Made by a program: the position numbers and the translations under genes. Positions 26,352-34,511 of a stretch of DNA of 64,000 bases are shown one piece after another; position 1 is the first letter of the stretch; the number at the start of each line of letters is the position of its first letter. The notes under the pieces were generated by a model, which was not told where the DNA came from, ran no database searches, and saw only the letters and a program-made list of their open reading frames with translations. Source of the stretch: Acidiluteibacter sp963716125 (lineage in GTDB: Bacteria > Bacteroidota > Bacteroidia > Flavobacteriales_E > Vicingaceae); assembly GCA_963716125.1 (NCBI GenBank), contig OY970294.1:1364001-1428000 (forward strand), read 5' to 3'.

Positions 26352-27309
26352 TTGAGTTACACACTTAGCGTCTGTTTTATTTGATAGTGATAAATTGGTT
26401 TGCTTTCGACCATTCTGTTGATTGTTTTATGAAAAATATTGGTTTTAAATTGTGAGCGGTTAATCCTAAAGCAAAATTCATCAAAATATGCTTGTATATG
26501 CCATTTACTTACATGAGTTGGTATTGCTCTGAGCCATGATTTAACTTGCATAATTATAATGTGTAATTCTTTGAAATTTGCTCCATTATTACTTTGGATT
26601 TGTTCAATATTATACTTTTCTTTTAAAGGTTCATAACCTCTCCATTTATCTGTTACTATTTTAGCAGAAGTACTAATATGTTCTTCAAAAATTGGAGTCA
26701 ATGATTTTGCAGAATAATCAGGAATTGATTGAATATATACTCTCTTTATTTTGTTGTTATCAGTTAATTCAACTGCAATTACAGCTTTTTTCTTTTTCGT
26801 ATCATAACTTCTTCCTTGTTTCCCTTCTTCTTTTCCTCCTACAGTAAACTCATCCACATGAATTATTTTATCTAAAGGGTATTTTTGGCTACTTTTCATT
26901 GATTTTCGTACTTTTTGCATAAAATACCATGCTGTTCCTTGGCGAATACTAAATCGTTTACCCATTTGTATACTTGAAACACTTTTACTACTTGTACTCA
27001 TTTCAAATACAACACAAAATGCTTTTTGTAACCCAAATTTAACTTTGTGAAAAAGCGTGTTGGCTGTGGCACTTTCTACATGATTACATGCATAACAATG
27101 ATAATTATAACCTGCTTTTTCACAACCTTTTGTATGTCCGCATTTACTACAAGTAAATCCATCCTGCCATTTTATTTTAGCCAAATAGGCTTTACAAGCT
27201 TCATCATTTGGAAGTTCTTTTATAAAGTTTAGAATATCTTGTCCTTTGAATTGTTCCATAATCGCAATTTTAAAGGGATAAACATACAGAAATTAAATGA
27301 CTAACTCAA
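26352..27309 (-). mobile_element. IS1595-family insertion sequence, copy 2 (958 bp, inverted)
   Basis: Same length and ends (TTGAGTTA/TAACTCAA) as the copy at 6538-7495 but in the opposite orientation. It is flanked by its own exact 8-bp duplication TAATTTAA (26344-26351 and 27310-27317). The different duplications show two independent insertions. It fills the gap between priA and the orphan antitoxin gene. Confidence 0.93.
26357..27259 (-). CDS. IS1595-family transposase (ISXO2-like), copy 2
   Basis: 300 residues, matching copy 1 except for Glu instead of Gln in NRMVESKPIY, plus a silent GGT/GGC difference in the zinc-ribbon region. It has the zinc ribbon, DDE-type acidic motifs and full length, so it is probably functional. 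Near-identity means very recent transposition. Confidence 0.92.
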   Translation of the reverse strand: MEQFKGQDILNFIKELPNDEACKAYLAKIKWQDGFTCSKCGHTKGCEKAGYNYHCYACNHVESATANTLFHKVKFGLQKAFCVVFEMSTSSKSVSSIQMGKRFSIRQGTAWYFMQKVRKSMKSSQKYPLDKIIHVDEFTVGGKEEGKQGRSYDTKKKKAVIAVELTDNNKIKRVYIQSIPDYSAKSLTPIFEEHISTSAKIVTDKWRGYEPLKEKYNIEQIQSNNGANFKELHIIIMQVKSWLRAIPTHVSKWHIQAYFDEFCFRINRSQFKTNIFHKTINRMVESKPIYHYQIKQTLSV

Positions 27310-27339
27310 TAATTTAATTTATATTCTATAAGATATCTC

Positions 27340-27588
27340 TCAATTATATTTTTTCACTAAATGTTCTAAGTATTCTGTTTTGTGATTTGTATTTTCTGAA
27401 ATACTTTTGCCTGTAGCGATACTTTTAATAAATGGAGAAATTTCAAATTCATCCATTGTATTATCGGAAGTCAATGATTGTAAATAGAACTCTATAATTT
27501 GTGACAAACTAAGCTTCTTATCGGAAGCATATTTTTTTGCTTTCTCAATAACATTTTTTTTTAGTTTCAGCGTTAATTTAGTACCCAT
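27340..27588 (-). CDS. DUF6364-like antitoxin (orphan)
   Basis: 82 residues. The N-terminus TKLTLKLKKNVIEKAKKYAS and SLSQIIEFYLQSL is the short ribbon-helix-helix-like pattern of DUF6364/VapB-type antitoxins, followed by a flexible tail that would hold a toxin. Such genes normally sit just upstream of a PIN-domain toxin. Here only 22 bp separate the stop from the IS target duplication, and on the other side of the IS is the end of priA, so no toxin gene is present. Confidence 0.7.
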   Translation of the reverse strand: MGTKLTLKLKKNVIEKAKKYASDKKLSLSQIIEFYLQSLTSDNTMDEFEISPFIKSIATGKSISENTNHKTEYLEHLVKKYN

Positions 27589-27647
27589 TGATTTTACTTA
27601 TTAGTATAAAAATAATGAATTAATCCTTAAATTGTACACTAATTTTT

Positions 27648-28964
27648 TTATTCTTCTTCTAAAGGAATATTCGGAAAAGAGTTTTTGATCAATACAATGT
27701 ATTGAAAATAATCTGTTGCAACAGCATCTTGTTCAACTCTCCAATTTTTACCACCTCTTTTGAAATCAGCAAATAGCATTGTTTCATTAAAGGGAGAATT
27801 TTTGCCATCAATTTTAAATATTGTGATGTCATTATTTTGACTAACTTTTTCTAGCAAATCCAATCCATTTACTTTCTCAAAAAAGCTATCACCATCGTAA
27901 GATTTGGAGGTTTTGTAACCATTATATATAGCTTTCTTGAATTTTACTTCTTTAATTTCAAGCGTGCCAACAGCTTTAAATTTTCTTTCTTTCAAACATT
28001 CTGAATCTTTTAAAAATCCAATTATAGAAATTGTTTTTATATCGCAGCTATCTTTTATCAGCTTGGCTAATGGAGAAGTATTATTTATTTTATCCTGTTG
28101 AACATGATAATAACCATAATTGGAATAAATTTTTTCACCATTCTTAATTTTTGGAAGTCCAATTTTTTGGAAGTTATCAAATATCACTAATTCACGATTG
28201 CCTGACTTACTCTGATTCATTAGGTGTTTTAAATCCGCAGCATATTCATCAAAGGCTTGTAAAATATTTAAAGAATCGTTCTTATAAGCATTCCTAAATT
28301 TCTTAAAATACCTTGTTTTAGCAGTACCAAAAAAATAGTCCCAACTTTTGCCTGATTTATAGACAGGCTTTCCACTTATGATGTTAGTATTTTCCATTTC
28401 AAAATTTCTGAAAAATCGCAGACTATCAATAACTTCAATTCCTGTGGCTTTTTTAGGAGCAATGAATGCTAAATGGGTTAAAACTAATTCTGTGGAATAT
28501 GACTGATCAAATCCTAAAATTTGAATACTATTTTCTGATTTTAAAGTTTTATTGTAAACATATATTTCTTTCCATTTATTTTTAAATTGGATAGATGCAT
28601 CTTGAGGAACCCTTGATTGATAATTGGCACATGCATAATCCAAAAAATGTTCATCTCCACTTTTAAGATATTGATTGAAGAAGTAGGCTAGTGAAAATTC
28701 AACTTCAGGTGCATAATTATTTATACCATTTTGAGATAATGTTTTAATTAGCTGAAAATCTATTTTTTGCGGTGTTTCAGAACCATGTATAAATCCAAAG
28801 AAAAATAGTTGATTTCTATAAAAATCCTGATCAAAATTAATTGTGTTATTATTTAAGGCAATTGCAGTTGAATTGATATTTAAATATGAGAGATATTTAT
28901 CGGTTTGAGAAAAGCATTGTTCAAATAGAATTAACGAGAGGACAAAAAATACTACTTTTTTCAT
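27648..28964 (-). CDS. Secreted protein, possibly erythromycin esterase/ChaN-like fold
   Basis: 438 residues with a signal peptide (MKKVVFFVLSLILFEQCFSQ). FFGFIHGSETPQKIDFQLIKTL and NYAPEVEFSLAYFFNQYL resemble the start of the EreA/ChaN superfamily, where His and Glu residues line the active site, and IQILGFDQSYSTEL continues the pattern. The rest is diverged, so a hydrolase role is tentative and no resistance function is claimed. Minus strand, within the accessory region. Confidence 0.6.
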   Translation of the reverse strand: MKKVVFFVLSLILFEQCFSQTDKYLSYLNINSTAIALNNNTINFDQDFYRNQLFFFGFIHGSETPQKIDFQLIKTLSQNGINNYAPEVEFSLAYFFNQYLKSGDEHFLDYACANYQSRVPQDASIQFKNKWKEIYVYNKTLKSENSIQILGFDQSYSTELVLTHLAFIAPKKATGIEVIDSLRFFRNFEMENTNIISGKPVYKSGKSWDYFFGTAKTRYFKKFRNAYKNDSLNILQAFDEYAADLKHLMNQSKSGNRELVIFDNFQKIGLPKIKNGEKIYSNYGYYHVQQDKINNTSPLAKLIKDSCDIKTISIIGFLKDSECLKERKFKAVGTLEIKEVKFKKAIYNGYKTSKSYDGDSFFEKVNGLDLLEKVSQNNDITIFKIDGKNSPFNETMLFADFKRGGKNWRVEQDAVATDYFQYIVLIKNSFPNIPLEEE

Positions 28965-29105
28965 GGAGAAATTTTACCCTCAAAAATATCAATTAATTTT
29001 AACAATTAACAAAGAAATAGTAAAACTTAGGTAAACTACGGTGTTTCAAAACAAAAGAAAGAGAAGCAAAATACTTCTCTTTCTTAATCAAACTATTTAC
29101 ACTAT

Positions 29106-29714
29106 TTACTTAATACTAACATTATCAAGTCCACCGCTATCGGGTCCAGACTCAAATTCCCCTCTAATCCAAAATTTATCTACATTGGAGAGTACAGCTT
29201 TAATTTCTGCTTCAGTTGCAGTGTCACCACTATTATAGCTATCATTCATCCAAAAGCCTTCTTCACTTAGTTTTACAGTATAATCTGTCCATGTAGTATC
29301 TGGATAATTTGCAATAACATATACAATTTGGTTGGCTCCATTTGCAAAGATGATATCATCACTTGCAAATTGATTGGATCGATCTGATTTTTGAAATATA
29401 CTATAGCTTAATATTTTACCATAATAATTGCTTTTGTCCCCATGATAAGAATCTGGTGCTGCAAAATACCAAACTCCACCCGTAACATCATCATCGGCAT
29501 AAATGTAACCATCAGTAACACCTCCGTCTGGAGAGTAGGATGCTTCCACATAACCACCTTGGGCATCGCCAACTATGGTCCAACCTTCAGCATTCGTTAA
29601 AAATTGACCTGGTTTTTCTTGAGCTATTGGCTTTGTTTCTTCTTCTTTTTCGCAAGCGGTTAATAAAAAGCCCGATAAAAGACAAATTGCGCTAATTCGA
29701 AATAAATTTTTCAT
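29106..29714 (-). CDS. Lipoprotein with laminin-B-like domain
   Basis: 202 residues with a lipoprotein signal (LLSGFLLTACEKEEE; lipobox Cys about residue 21). The body resembles the laminin B (domain IV) beta-sandwich: EGWTIVGDAQGGYVEASYSP, GYIYADDDVTGGVWYFAAP, GDKSNYYGKILSYSI, ending with GLDNVSIK. Such domains are extracellular and often adhesive or carbohydrate-binding. No neighbour clarifies its role. Confidence 0.72.
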   Translation of the reverse strand: MKNLFRISAICLLSGFLLTACEKEEETKPIAQEKPGQFLTNAEGWTIVGDAQGGYVEASYSPDGGVTDGYIYADDDVTGGVWYFAAPDSYHGDKSNYYGKILSYSIFQKSDRSNQFASDDIIFANGANQIVYVIANYPDTTWTDYTVKLSEEGFWMNDSYNSGDTATEAEIKAVLSNVDKFWIRGEFESGPDSGGLDNVSIK

Positions 29715-29789
29715 AATATTTTTGTTTTTAAATTATTTCTACAAATTTATGAAGTGTTTATTCCTTAAAACATAGGGTATTCCCTGAAA

Positions 29790-30335
29790 TTAATTGTCTT
29801 CTATATTTTGTTGACCATGATCAATCCATAAAAGCTCATCTGTTTGATAACCTATTTCTTGAGCAAGTTTTAAATACTCGTTTTTAATCTCCTCATTAAT
29901 ACTGGTATTTCTTGATAAAATCCAAAGATATTTTAAACTTTTACCAGCCACTAAAGCATATTTATAATCAGGATCAATCGCTATTACATTATAACCAGAA
30001 TAAAAAGGACCAAAGAAGGATACTTTTAGCATGGCAATATCCTTATCTGATACGAATTTAGCTTTTCCAATGGCTTGTGTCCATTTATTTTTTTTGGTAT
30101 TATATCCTTTATTATCTACTCGAATAGTTCCATTCTCTTTTAACGAATATTCTGCTGTTGTATTATTTAAATTTTTCTCGAATCTAAAATCCATTCTTGC
30201 TATTTCGTAACATTTGCCAAGATATTTTTCTTGTTTAAACGGTTGTACTGCAGTTGCTCCTTTAGGAATAGTAGTACAAGAAAATAATACTGCTGTAACA
30301 ACGAGTAGTAATGTATGTAGTTTTATAGATTTCAT
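29790..30335 (-). CDS. blc: Lipocalin family lipoprotein (Blc-like)
   Basis: 181 residues with a lipobox (AVLFSCTTIPKG). The lipocalin signature is clear: FKQEKYLGKCYEIARMDFRFE (GxW region, with Cys-Tyr in place of Trp), NNTTAEYSLKENGTI and VIAIDPDYKYALVAGKSLKYLWILSR. It would bind lipids at the outer membrane. The start ATG at 30335 is in the same open frame as the hepT remnant upstream, with no stop between, though they are clearly different genes. Confidence 0.85.
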   Translation of the reverse strand: MKSIKLHTLLLVVTAVLFSCTTIPKGATAVQPFKQEKYLGKCYEIARMDFRFEKNLNNTTAEYSLKENGTIRVDNKGYNTKKNKWTQAIGKAKFVSDKDIAMLKVSFFGPFYSGYNVIAIDPDYKYALVAGKSLKYLWILSRNTSINEEIKNEYLKLAQEIGYQTDELLWIDHGQQNIEDN

Positions 30336-30374
30336 GATGGTAGTCTTAAAATTAAAGTAAATGTATTTTATTAA

Positions 30375-30686
30375 AATCTTAAGATTTAATAGCTTGTTAA
30401 TCTGTAATTTAAGGCGAGGTAAATCTTTATCAATAACTCCCCAAATAATTACATTAGCAACATTATCATAAGAATGAATAATCCAATTTCGGAGGTTTGC
30501 AATTCTTCTAACGCTAGAAATATCTATATTAGGATTATTTTTAATTATTCTATTTGTTGCTTACCCAATTATCTCAATTTCACGTTCAACTGCTCTTCTT
30601 ATTAATTTATTAGCTTCCTAATCTTTTAGATTTCGTTTGTCTCCAATATATTCATCAATCGAATCAGAAATGTTAAGGAAATGCAT
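30375..30686 (-). pseudogene. hepT: HepT-type toxin remnant with two nonsense codons
   Basis: Reading on the minus strand from the ATG at 30686 gives about 104 codons of a HepT (DUF86) RNase toxin: RRAVEREIEIIG, ISSVRRIANLRNWIIHSYDN and IIWGVIDKDLPRL. The catalytic RX4HXY motif (R66, H71, Y73) is intact. In-frame stops occur at codon 23 (TAG, 30618-30620) and codon 42 (TAA, 30561-30563; where relatives commonly have Glu, a single-base change). No frameshift is needed. It follows mntA by 7 bp. The original stop is also lost: the frame runs into blc. Confidence 0.88.
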
Positions 30687-30693
30687 TTTAATG

Positions 30694-30999
30694 TTATGCA
30701 GCATAAAGTAATTGCTTAGTTGCTTCTACACATTTAATGAAAACTGGATTAGTGAGTGAGCGTACTGTCAATAAATCTACTTTTCTGTCAAATAGCTTTT
30801 CTAAGCTTTTCGTGGAGTTCAAAAAAGTTGTCTGTAATTTACTTATTGAAATTTCATTAAATGTAATAAGAATATCTATATCACTCAGCTCATTAAAATT
30901 TTCAGTAGTTGCAGATCCAAAAACATACATCGTTTTTATATCATACTTTTTGCAAAGTTTGATAAAAGTTTGTTTTTTATTTAGAATAATTGGCAACAT
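30694..30999 (-). CDS. mntA: MntA-type nucleotidyltransferase antitoxin
   Basis: 101 residues with the minimal nucleotidyltransferase motif GSATTENFNELSDID (GSx10DxD) after YVFG, and a third acidic position in RKVDLLTV. MntA antitoxins adenylylate the Tyr of the HepT RX4HXY motif. Here the antitoxin is open while its hepT partner is broken, so it has no local target. Gene order mntA then hepT matches known pairs. Confidence 0.88.
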   Translation of the reverse strand: MLPIILNKKQTFIKLCKKYDIKTMYVFGSATTENFNELSDIDILITFNEISISKLQTTFLNSTKSLEKLFDRKVDLLTVRSLTNPVFIKCVEATKQLLYAA

Positions 31000-31078
31000 A
31001 ACGAATCATTTATTCAAAGGTACAAAATTAATGAATTGGAAATTACATTGAACTTTTGGGGTTTATAAATCCTTTAAA

Positions 31079-31558
31079 TTAAGCTAGATCAAAAACAATC
31101 CGAATGTTTTCTTTTACTTTCTCAATCAATTCTTTTGGTAAAGTTCCTACTTTTTTTATCAATCGCTTATTATCAATCGCCCTAATTTGATCCATCATTA
31201 TATCACAATCCTGATGCAGATTTGACATACCTTTTATTAAATGAACTCTTAAGATTTCGGAATTTTTTTTTATGTTGGTTGTTAAGGGACTAATACCGAT
31301 TTAGTAATCTAATGTCGCACACTTCGTTCCTCATTTGCTCCTTATCTTACTGTTCGGCATTTACCAATTCTACGTTTTTAAAATGGTTCAATAAAATTTA
31401 TATGCGGCATTAAAAAACTTAATTGGTATAATAATCGTCGATGGATGAGGAATTTCGTTGAGTAAATTGGTTTGAATAATTAAAACAGGTCTAGTTTTTC
31501 CTGCCTCCGTTCCAATAGTTGGATTTAAATCTGCTAACCAAATTTCAAATTGTTTCAT
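31079..31558 (-). pseudogene. mazF: MazF/PemK-type toxin disrupted by a MITE
   Basis: The N-terminal part (31429-31558) encodes MKQFEIWLADLNPTIGTEAG and KTRPVLIIQTNLLNEIPHPS, standard MazF. The C-terminal part (31079-31293) encodes PLTTNIKKNSEILRVHLIKG and DQIRAIDNKRLIKKVG, ending LA-stop. A 135-bp element lies between. Removing it with one TTA duplicate gives HPSTIISPLTTNI in frame, the expected MazF core. As it stands, translation ends at residue 56, so no functional RNase is made. It overlaps the upstream antitoxin by 14 bp. Confidence 0.9.
31294..31428. mobile_element. 135-bp MITE inside mazF
   Basis: Ends are imperfect ~24-bp inverted repeats beginning TACC(A/G)ATT(A/T)AGT, flanked by a 3-bp duplication TAA on the plus strand (31291-31293 and 31429-31431). 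It has no coding capacity. Precise excision restores the mazF frame. The parent transposon is not in the window; it is not the IS1595 or IS256 elements seen here, whose ends differ. Confidence 0.82.
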
Positions 31559-31784
31559 TTGTATAATCAATTTTTTCAAAATCATTTAGCACATTCATAG
31601 AATCTTCTTTTACAAGTGCAGACTCTTTTTTAAGCTTTTTCTCAATCATTAAACGTCTTTGTATTTGATTATAATAATCTAAAGCCTCGTTGATATACCT
31701 ATTTCTAGGTTTATTCATTTTAGAAAGAATCTTTTCAGTTTCTCCGAAAATGGTTTCATCTATTTTTAACGAAATCGTTTTCAT
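31545..31784 (-). CDS. Ribbon-helix-helix antitoxin of the mazF locus
   Basis: 79 residues. The N-terminal half (MKTISLKIDETIFGETEKIL, then RNRYINEALDYYNQIQRR) is a ribbon-helix-helix DNA-binding domain, and the acidic C-terminal tail would wrap the toxin. It is placed directly upstream of mazF with a 14-bp overlap, the usual antitoxin-first order. It is intact although the toxin is not. Confidence 0.85.
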   Translation of the reverse strand: MKTISLKIDETIFGETEKILSKMNKPRNRYINEALDYYNQIQRRLMIEKKLKKESALVKEDSMNVLNDFEKIDYTNETI

Positions 31785-31853
31785 ATATAAGATTTGTATA
31801 CCATAAAGGTATGTAAAAAAAGCATATACTAATTATTACTATAATTTATTTTT

Positions 31854-32557
31854 TCAAAGACTTATATATATTCCAAATTGGCATCCTATAGAGTAATTTC
31901 GTTGTTCAATAGGAGCATCTGCCAATGGAGTAATAGAATATCTATAAAGTGGTTCGGCTCTAATGTTGAATCTTTCGCTAAGGTGATAACCAACTCCAAC
32001 TCCTCCAATTAGTCCAAATACCATTTTATTGTAATCAATAATTTCTAAATCAGAAATAACAACCTTCTCATCACCATTATTATACGTTATCCAACTTTTT
32101 GATTCACTGTATAAGTATTGATTCAACGAAACCCCTGCAGTGATATAGGCAAATACTTTTTTGTTAATAACCCTATAGTTTAGTCGTAAAGGAATTTCTA
32201 GATAATGATAACGAAATTGATTATCAGCTTTACCAATATTATCATAACTATCGAAATCGATTAGAGAGACATCTTTGAAAATGTGAGTTTGTCGAGAAAA
32301 CTGCACGCCAAGTTCAACTTCAAGGTTTTCTAAAATAGAATACTGAGCTGCTATTCCTGTATTAAATCCAAATGATGGATCATCTAATCCTTCTCTAATA
32401 GCAACATCTAACCCACCTATATATCCAAATTCATCTGAGTTATTCAAAGTTCGATAACTGTAGTTAGGTGAAAAATTCACCCCAATTGAAAACTTACTTT
32501 GTTTATTGATAGACTCTTGACCTTTACTAATATAAGGAATAAAAATAATTTTTTCAT
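31854..32557 (-). pseudogene. Outer-membrane beta-barrel (porin-like) protein, signal peptide out of frame
   Basis: The barrel part (31854-32530) reads KFSIGVNFSPNYSYRTL ... LEVELGVQFSRQTHIF ... FGLIGGVGVGYHLSERF and ends CQFGIYISL, typical of the OMP_b-brl family, but its frame has no ATG. Upstream, an ATG at 32557 encodes MKKLFLFLIL, a good signal-peptide start, in a different frame that stops in the barrel. A one-base indel near 32530-32555 would join them. The only start in the barrel frame is a GTG that skips export. Confidence 0.7.
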
Positions 32558-32659
32558 TGGAATAATTTATTTAAATTAATATACATATAACTATCAATTT
32601 CATAGTTTTATTATCTTTAAATGTATAAAATTTAATTTTTTCCAAATCACAATTTATTC

Positions 32660-33490
32660 TTACCACTTAAAAACATCAATTCTAAAATCACAAGTCACCG
32701 TTAGTTCATTCTTATCTGTAATATTTTCTAAAGTATTTTGGGCTGTGCTCCAATAATAGGGTGTCATTTTTAAAAGTGATAGCAAATCTGCTGAATTGGA
32801 AATATCAATTTTAAAGTTCACGTTTTCTGAGGTAAGATGTTCAAAATGTGCACTCATTTTTTCTACAACATTGTTTTTGTGCGGTTTAAAGATGTCATAA
32901 ATTAGTTCTGCTATTTCAATCATATGATTAGGAGCAGGGCTCACAATAATAACGTATCCATTTTTTACTAAAATACGTTTGAACTCTTCAACCATAATTG
33001 GAGAAAATACTGAAAGAATAAGATCAATGCTTTGTTCTGCCACTGGGAGATTGTAAACAGAGCTTACGAAATAGAAGTTATTTTTATATTTATTGGCAGC
33101 TTGCTTAATTGCATATTTAGAAATATCTGTACCATATATTTCTGCCTTTAAACCAGCTAAATGATTGAGTGCTTTTTCAGAATAATAACCTTCTCCACAT
33201 CCAGCATCCAAAGCGATAATATTTTTAGTAGAAAAGGAGAGTTTATCGTTAATAATTTCCTTAATTCCCTCTAACAAAGGATCGTAATACCCCAATTCTA
33301 AAAAAATTCTCCTAGCTGCAATCATCATTTCATTGTCACCCGGGTTTTTCGACTTTTTTTGATTGACAGGCAATAAGTTTAAATAACCTTGTTTGGCGAT
33401 ATCAAAACTGTGCTTATTTTTACAGATATAGGTTCTTTCTTTAGAATCGATTAAAGAACTTTGGCAGTATGGACAGATTATTATAGACAT
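32660..33490 (-). CDS. rlmA: RlmA-like 23S rRNA (guanine-N1)-methyltransferase
   Basis: 276 residues. The N-terminal zinc finger CPYCQSSL ... YICKNKHSFDIAKQGYLNLL is diagnostic of RlmA(I/II), followed by KSKNPGDNEMMIAARR and an SAM domain with ALDAGCGEGYYS and YGTDISKYAI. In E. coli the enzyme methylates G745 of 23S rRNA. Which subgroup (G745 or G748, the latter linked to macrolide response) cannot be decided here. Confidence 0.88.
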   Translation of the reverse strand: MSIIICPYCQSSLIDSKERTYICKNKHSFDIAKQGYLNLLPVNQKKSKNPGDNEMMIAARRIFLELGYYDPLLEGIKEIINDKLSFSTKNIIALDAGCGEGYYSEKALNHLAGLKAEIYGTDISKYAIKQAANKYKNNFYFVSSVYNLPVAEQSIDLILSVFSPIMVEEFKRILVKNGYVIIVSPAPNHMIEIAELIYDIFKPHKNNVVEKMSAHFEHLTSENVNFKIDISNSADLLSLLKMTPYYWSTAQNTLENITDKNELTVTCDFRIDVFKW

Positions 33491-33535
33491 TAATAATTCA
33501 CACTATGTTTTTATATTAGTTGTTTCAAACAGTTT

Positions 33536-34258
33536 TTACTTTTCGATTTCAAAATACTTCATTAATTCCATATAATTATCTTGTGCAGACAGACAGGTAT
33601 CAGTCAAATAATCTTTTAATTTTGGATATTCAGTTAAACCTCTGTAGTAGAAAAACTTAAATTCATCCTCTATAATAAATGGAATTATGTTATTCTTTAA
33701 GCATTCTTTAAACAATATTAATCTACCAACTCTTCCATTTCCATCTTGAAATGGGTGAATTGCCTCGAATTTATAATGAAAGTCTATAATATCATAAATT
33801 TCAATATTATTTTTCCCATTATAATTTTTCAATAATTTATAAATGTTTTTTTCTACTTCATTGGGCTTAGATGTTTCAATTCCTCCAACAACATTGGGCA
33901 TTAATTTATATGCTCCAATTTTAAACCATTCTTTTTTTGCGTCAGAAGTATTTAATTTTAAAAGTTTATGAAATTCCTTTATGTGTATTTCTGATAACGG
34001 TTCATCCGCTATTTTAAGCATATAGTCAAAACAGTGAAAATGATTTACTGTTTCAATAATATCGTCAATGTTTGCAGTATTTTCTCCGTTTTCAGTAATG
34101 AAGGTATTGGTTTCATAAATGTATCTGGTTTGTTCTTCAGATAATTTACTGCCTTCAATTCTGTTGGTATTGTAAGTAAGCTTAATTTGGGTTTTATGAT
34201 AAATTCCACCTTTTAGATTGCTCGATTTTTCTTCTTGTAATGTTTCTAAAAGTGTCAT
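33536..34258 (-). CDS. Fic domain protein (AMP-transferase family)
   Basis: About 240 residues. The canonical Fic loop HPFQDGNGRVGR is complete with the catalytic His, and an N-terminal inhibitory motif TNRIEG ((S/T)xxxE(G/N)) precedes it, marking a class II, self-restrained enzyme. An ATG at 34258 (MTLLETLQEEKSSNLKGGIY) is chosen. A TTG at 34363 would add MWKLE, but those bases belong to the upstream repeat shared with another locus, so they are unlikely to code. Targets are unknown. Confidence 0.88.
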   Translation of the reverse strand: MTLLETLQEEKSSNLKGGIYHKTQIKLTYNTNRIEGSKLSEEQTRYIYETNTFITENGENTANIDDIIETVNHFHCFDYMLKIADEPLSEIHIKEFHKLLKLNTSDAKKEWFKIGAYKLMPNVVGGIETSKPNEVEKNIYKLLKNYNGKNNIEIYDIIDFHYKFEAIHPFQDGNGRVGRLILFKECLKNNIIPFIIEDEFKFFYYRGLTEYPKLKDYLTDTCLSAQDNYMELMKYFEIEK

Positions 34259-34355
34259 TCTTGCAGTTTTGTTTAAATAGGGAAGATACTTTTTTTTCTT
34301 AAATTTTTTTACGTTATCGTTGTCAAAATACGGGCAACAACTGTATATCTCCAAT

Positions 34356-34474
34356 TTCCACAACTAACTACACACCAAAAATAGATATAACTTTTGAGTT
34401 GTGGGATTAAAATGATTCATATTTAGAGTGCTATCCAGTTTTAAGTGTTTCTTAACCATTAGTAACGGAAGATA
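34356..34474 (-). repeat. Promoter-bearing intergenic repeat, copy A
   Basis: This ~119-bp stretch upstream of the Fic gene matches 36498-36613 along its length, including CCACAACTA, AAAAATAGATATAA, TTCATATTTA and GTGTTTCTTAACC. On the minus strand it contains TATTTTTG (34376-34383), an exact Bacteroidota -7 box pointing towards fic. Confidence 0.8.
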
Positions 34475-34511
34475 AGTTGATGGGTATTTAATTTTTTTAT
34501 CATTTCAATAG

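Noticed and set aside
6538..27309. Composite transposon made of the two IS1595 copies
   Set aside because: Each copy has its own distinct 8-bp duplication, and the 18.9 kb between them is mostly core genes, so they inserted independently.
30375..30686. Reassigned or suppressed stop codons in hepT
   Set aside because: Both TAG and TAA are used as normal terminators by many genes here, so recoding is unlikely; a pseudogene is simpler.
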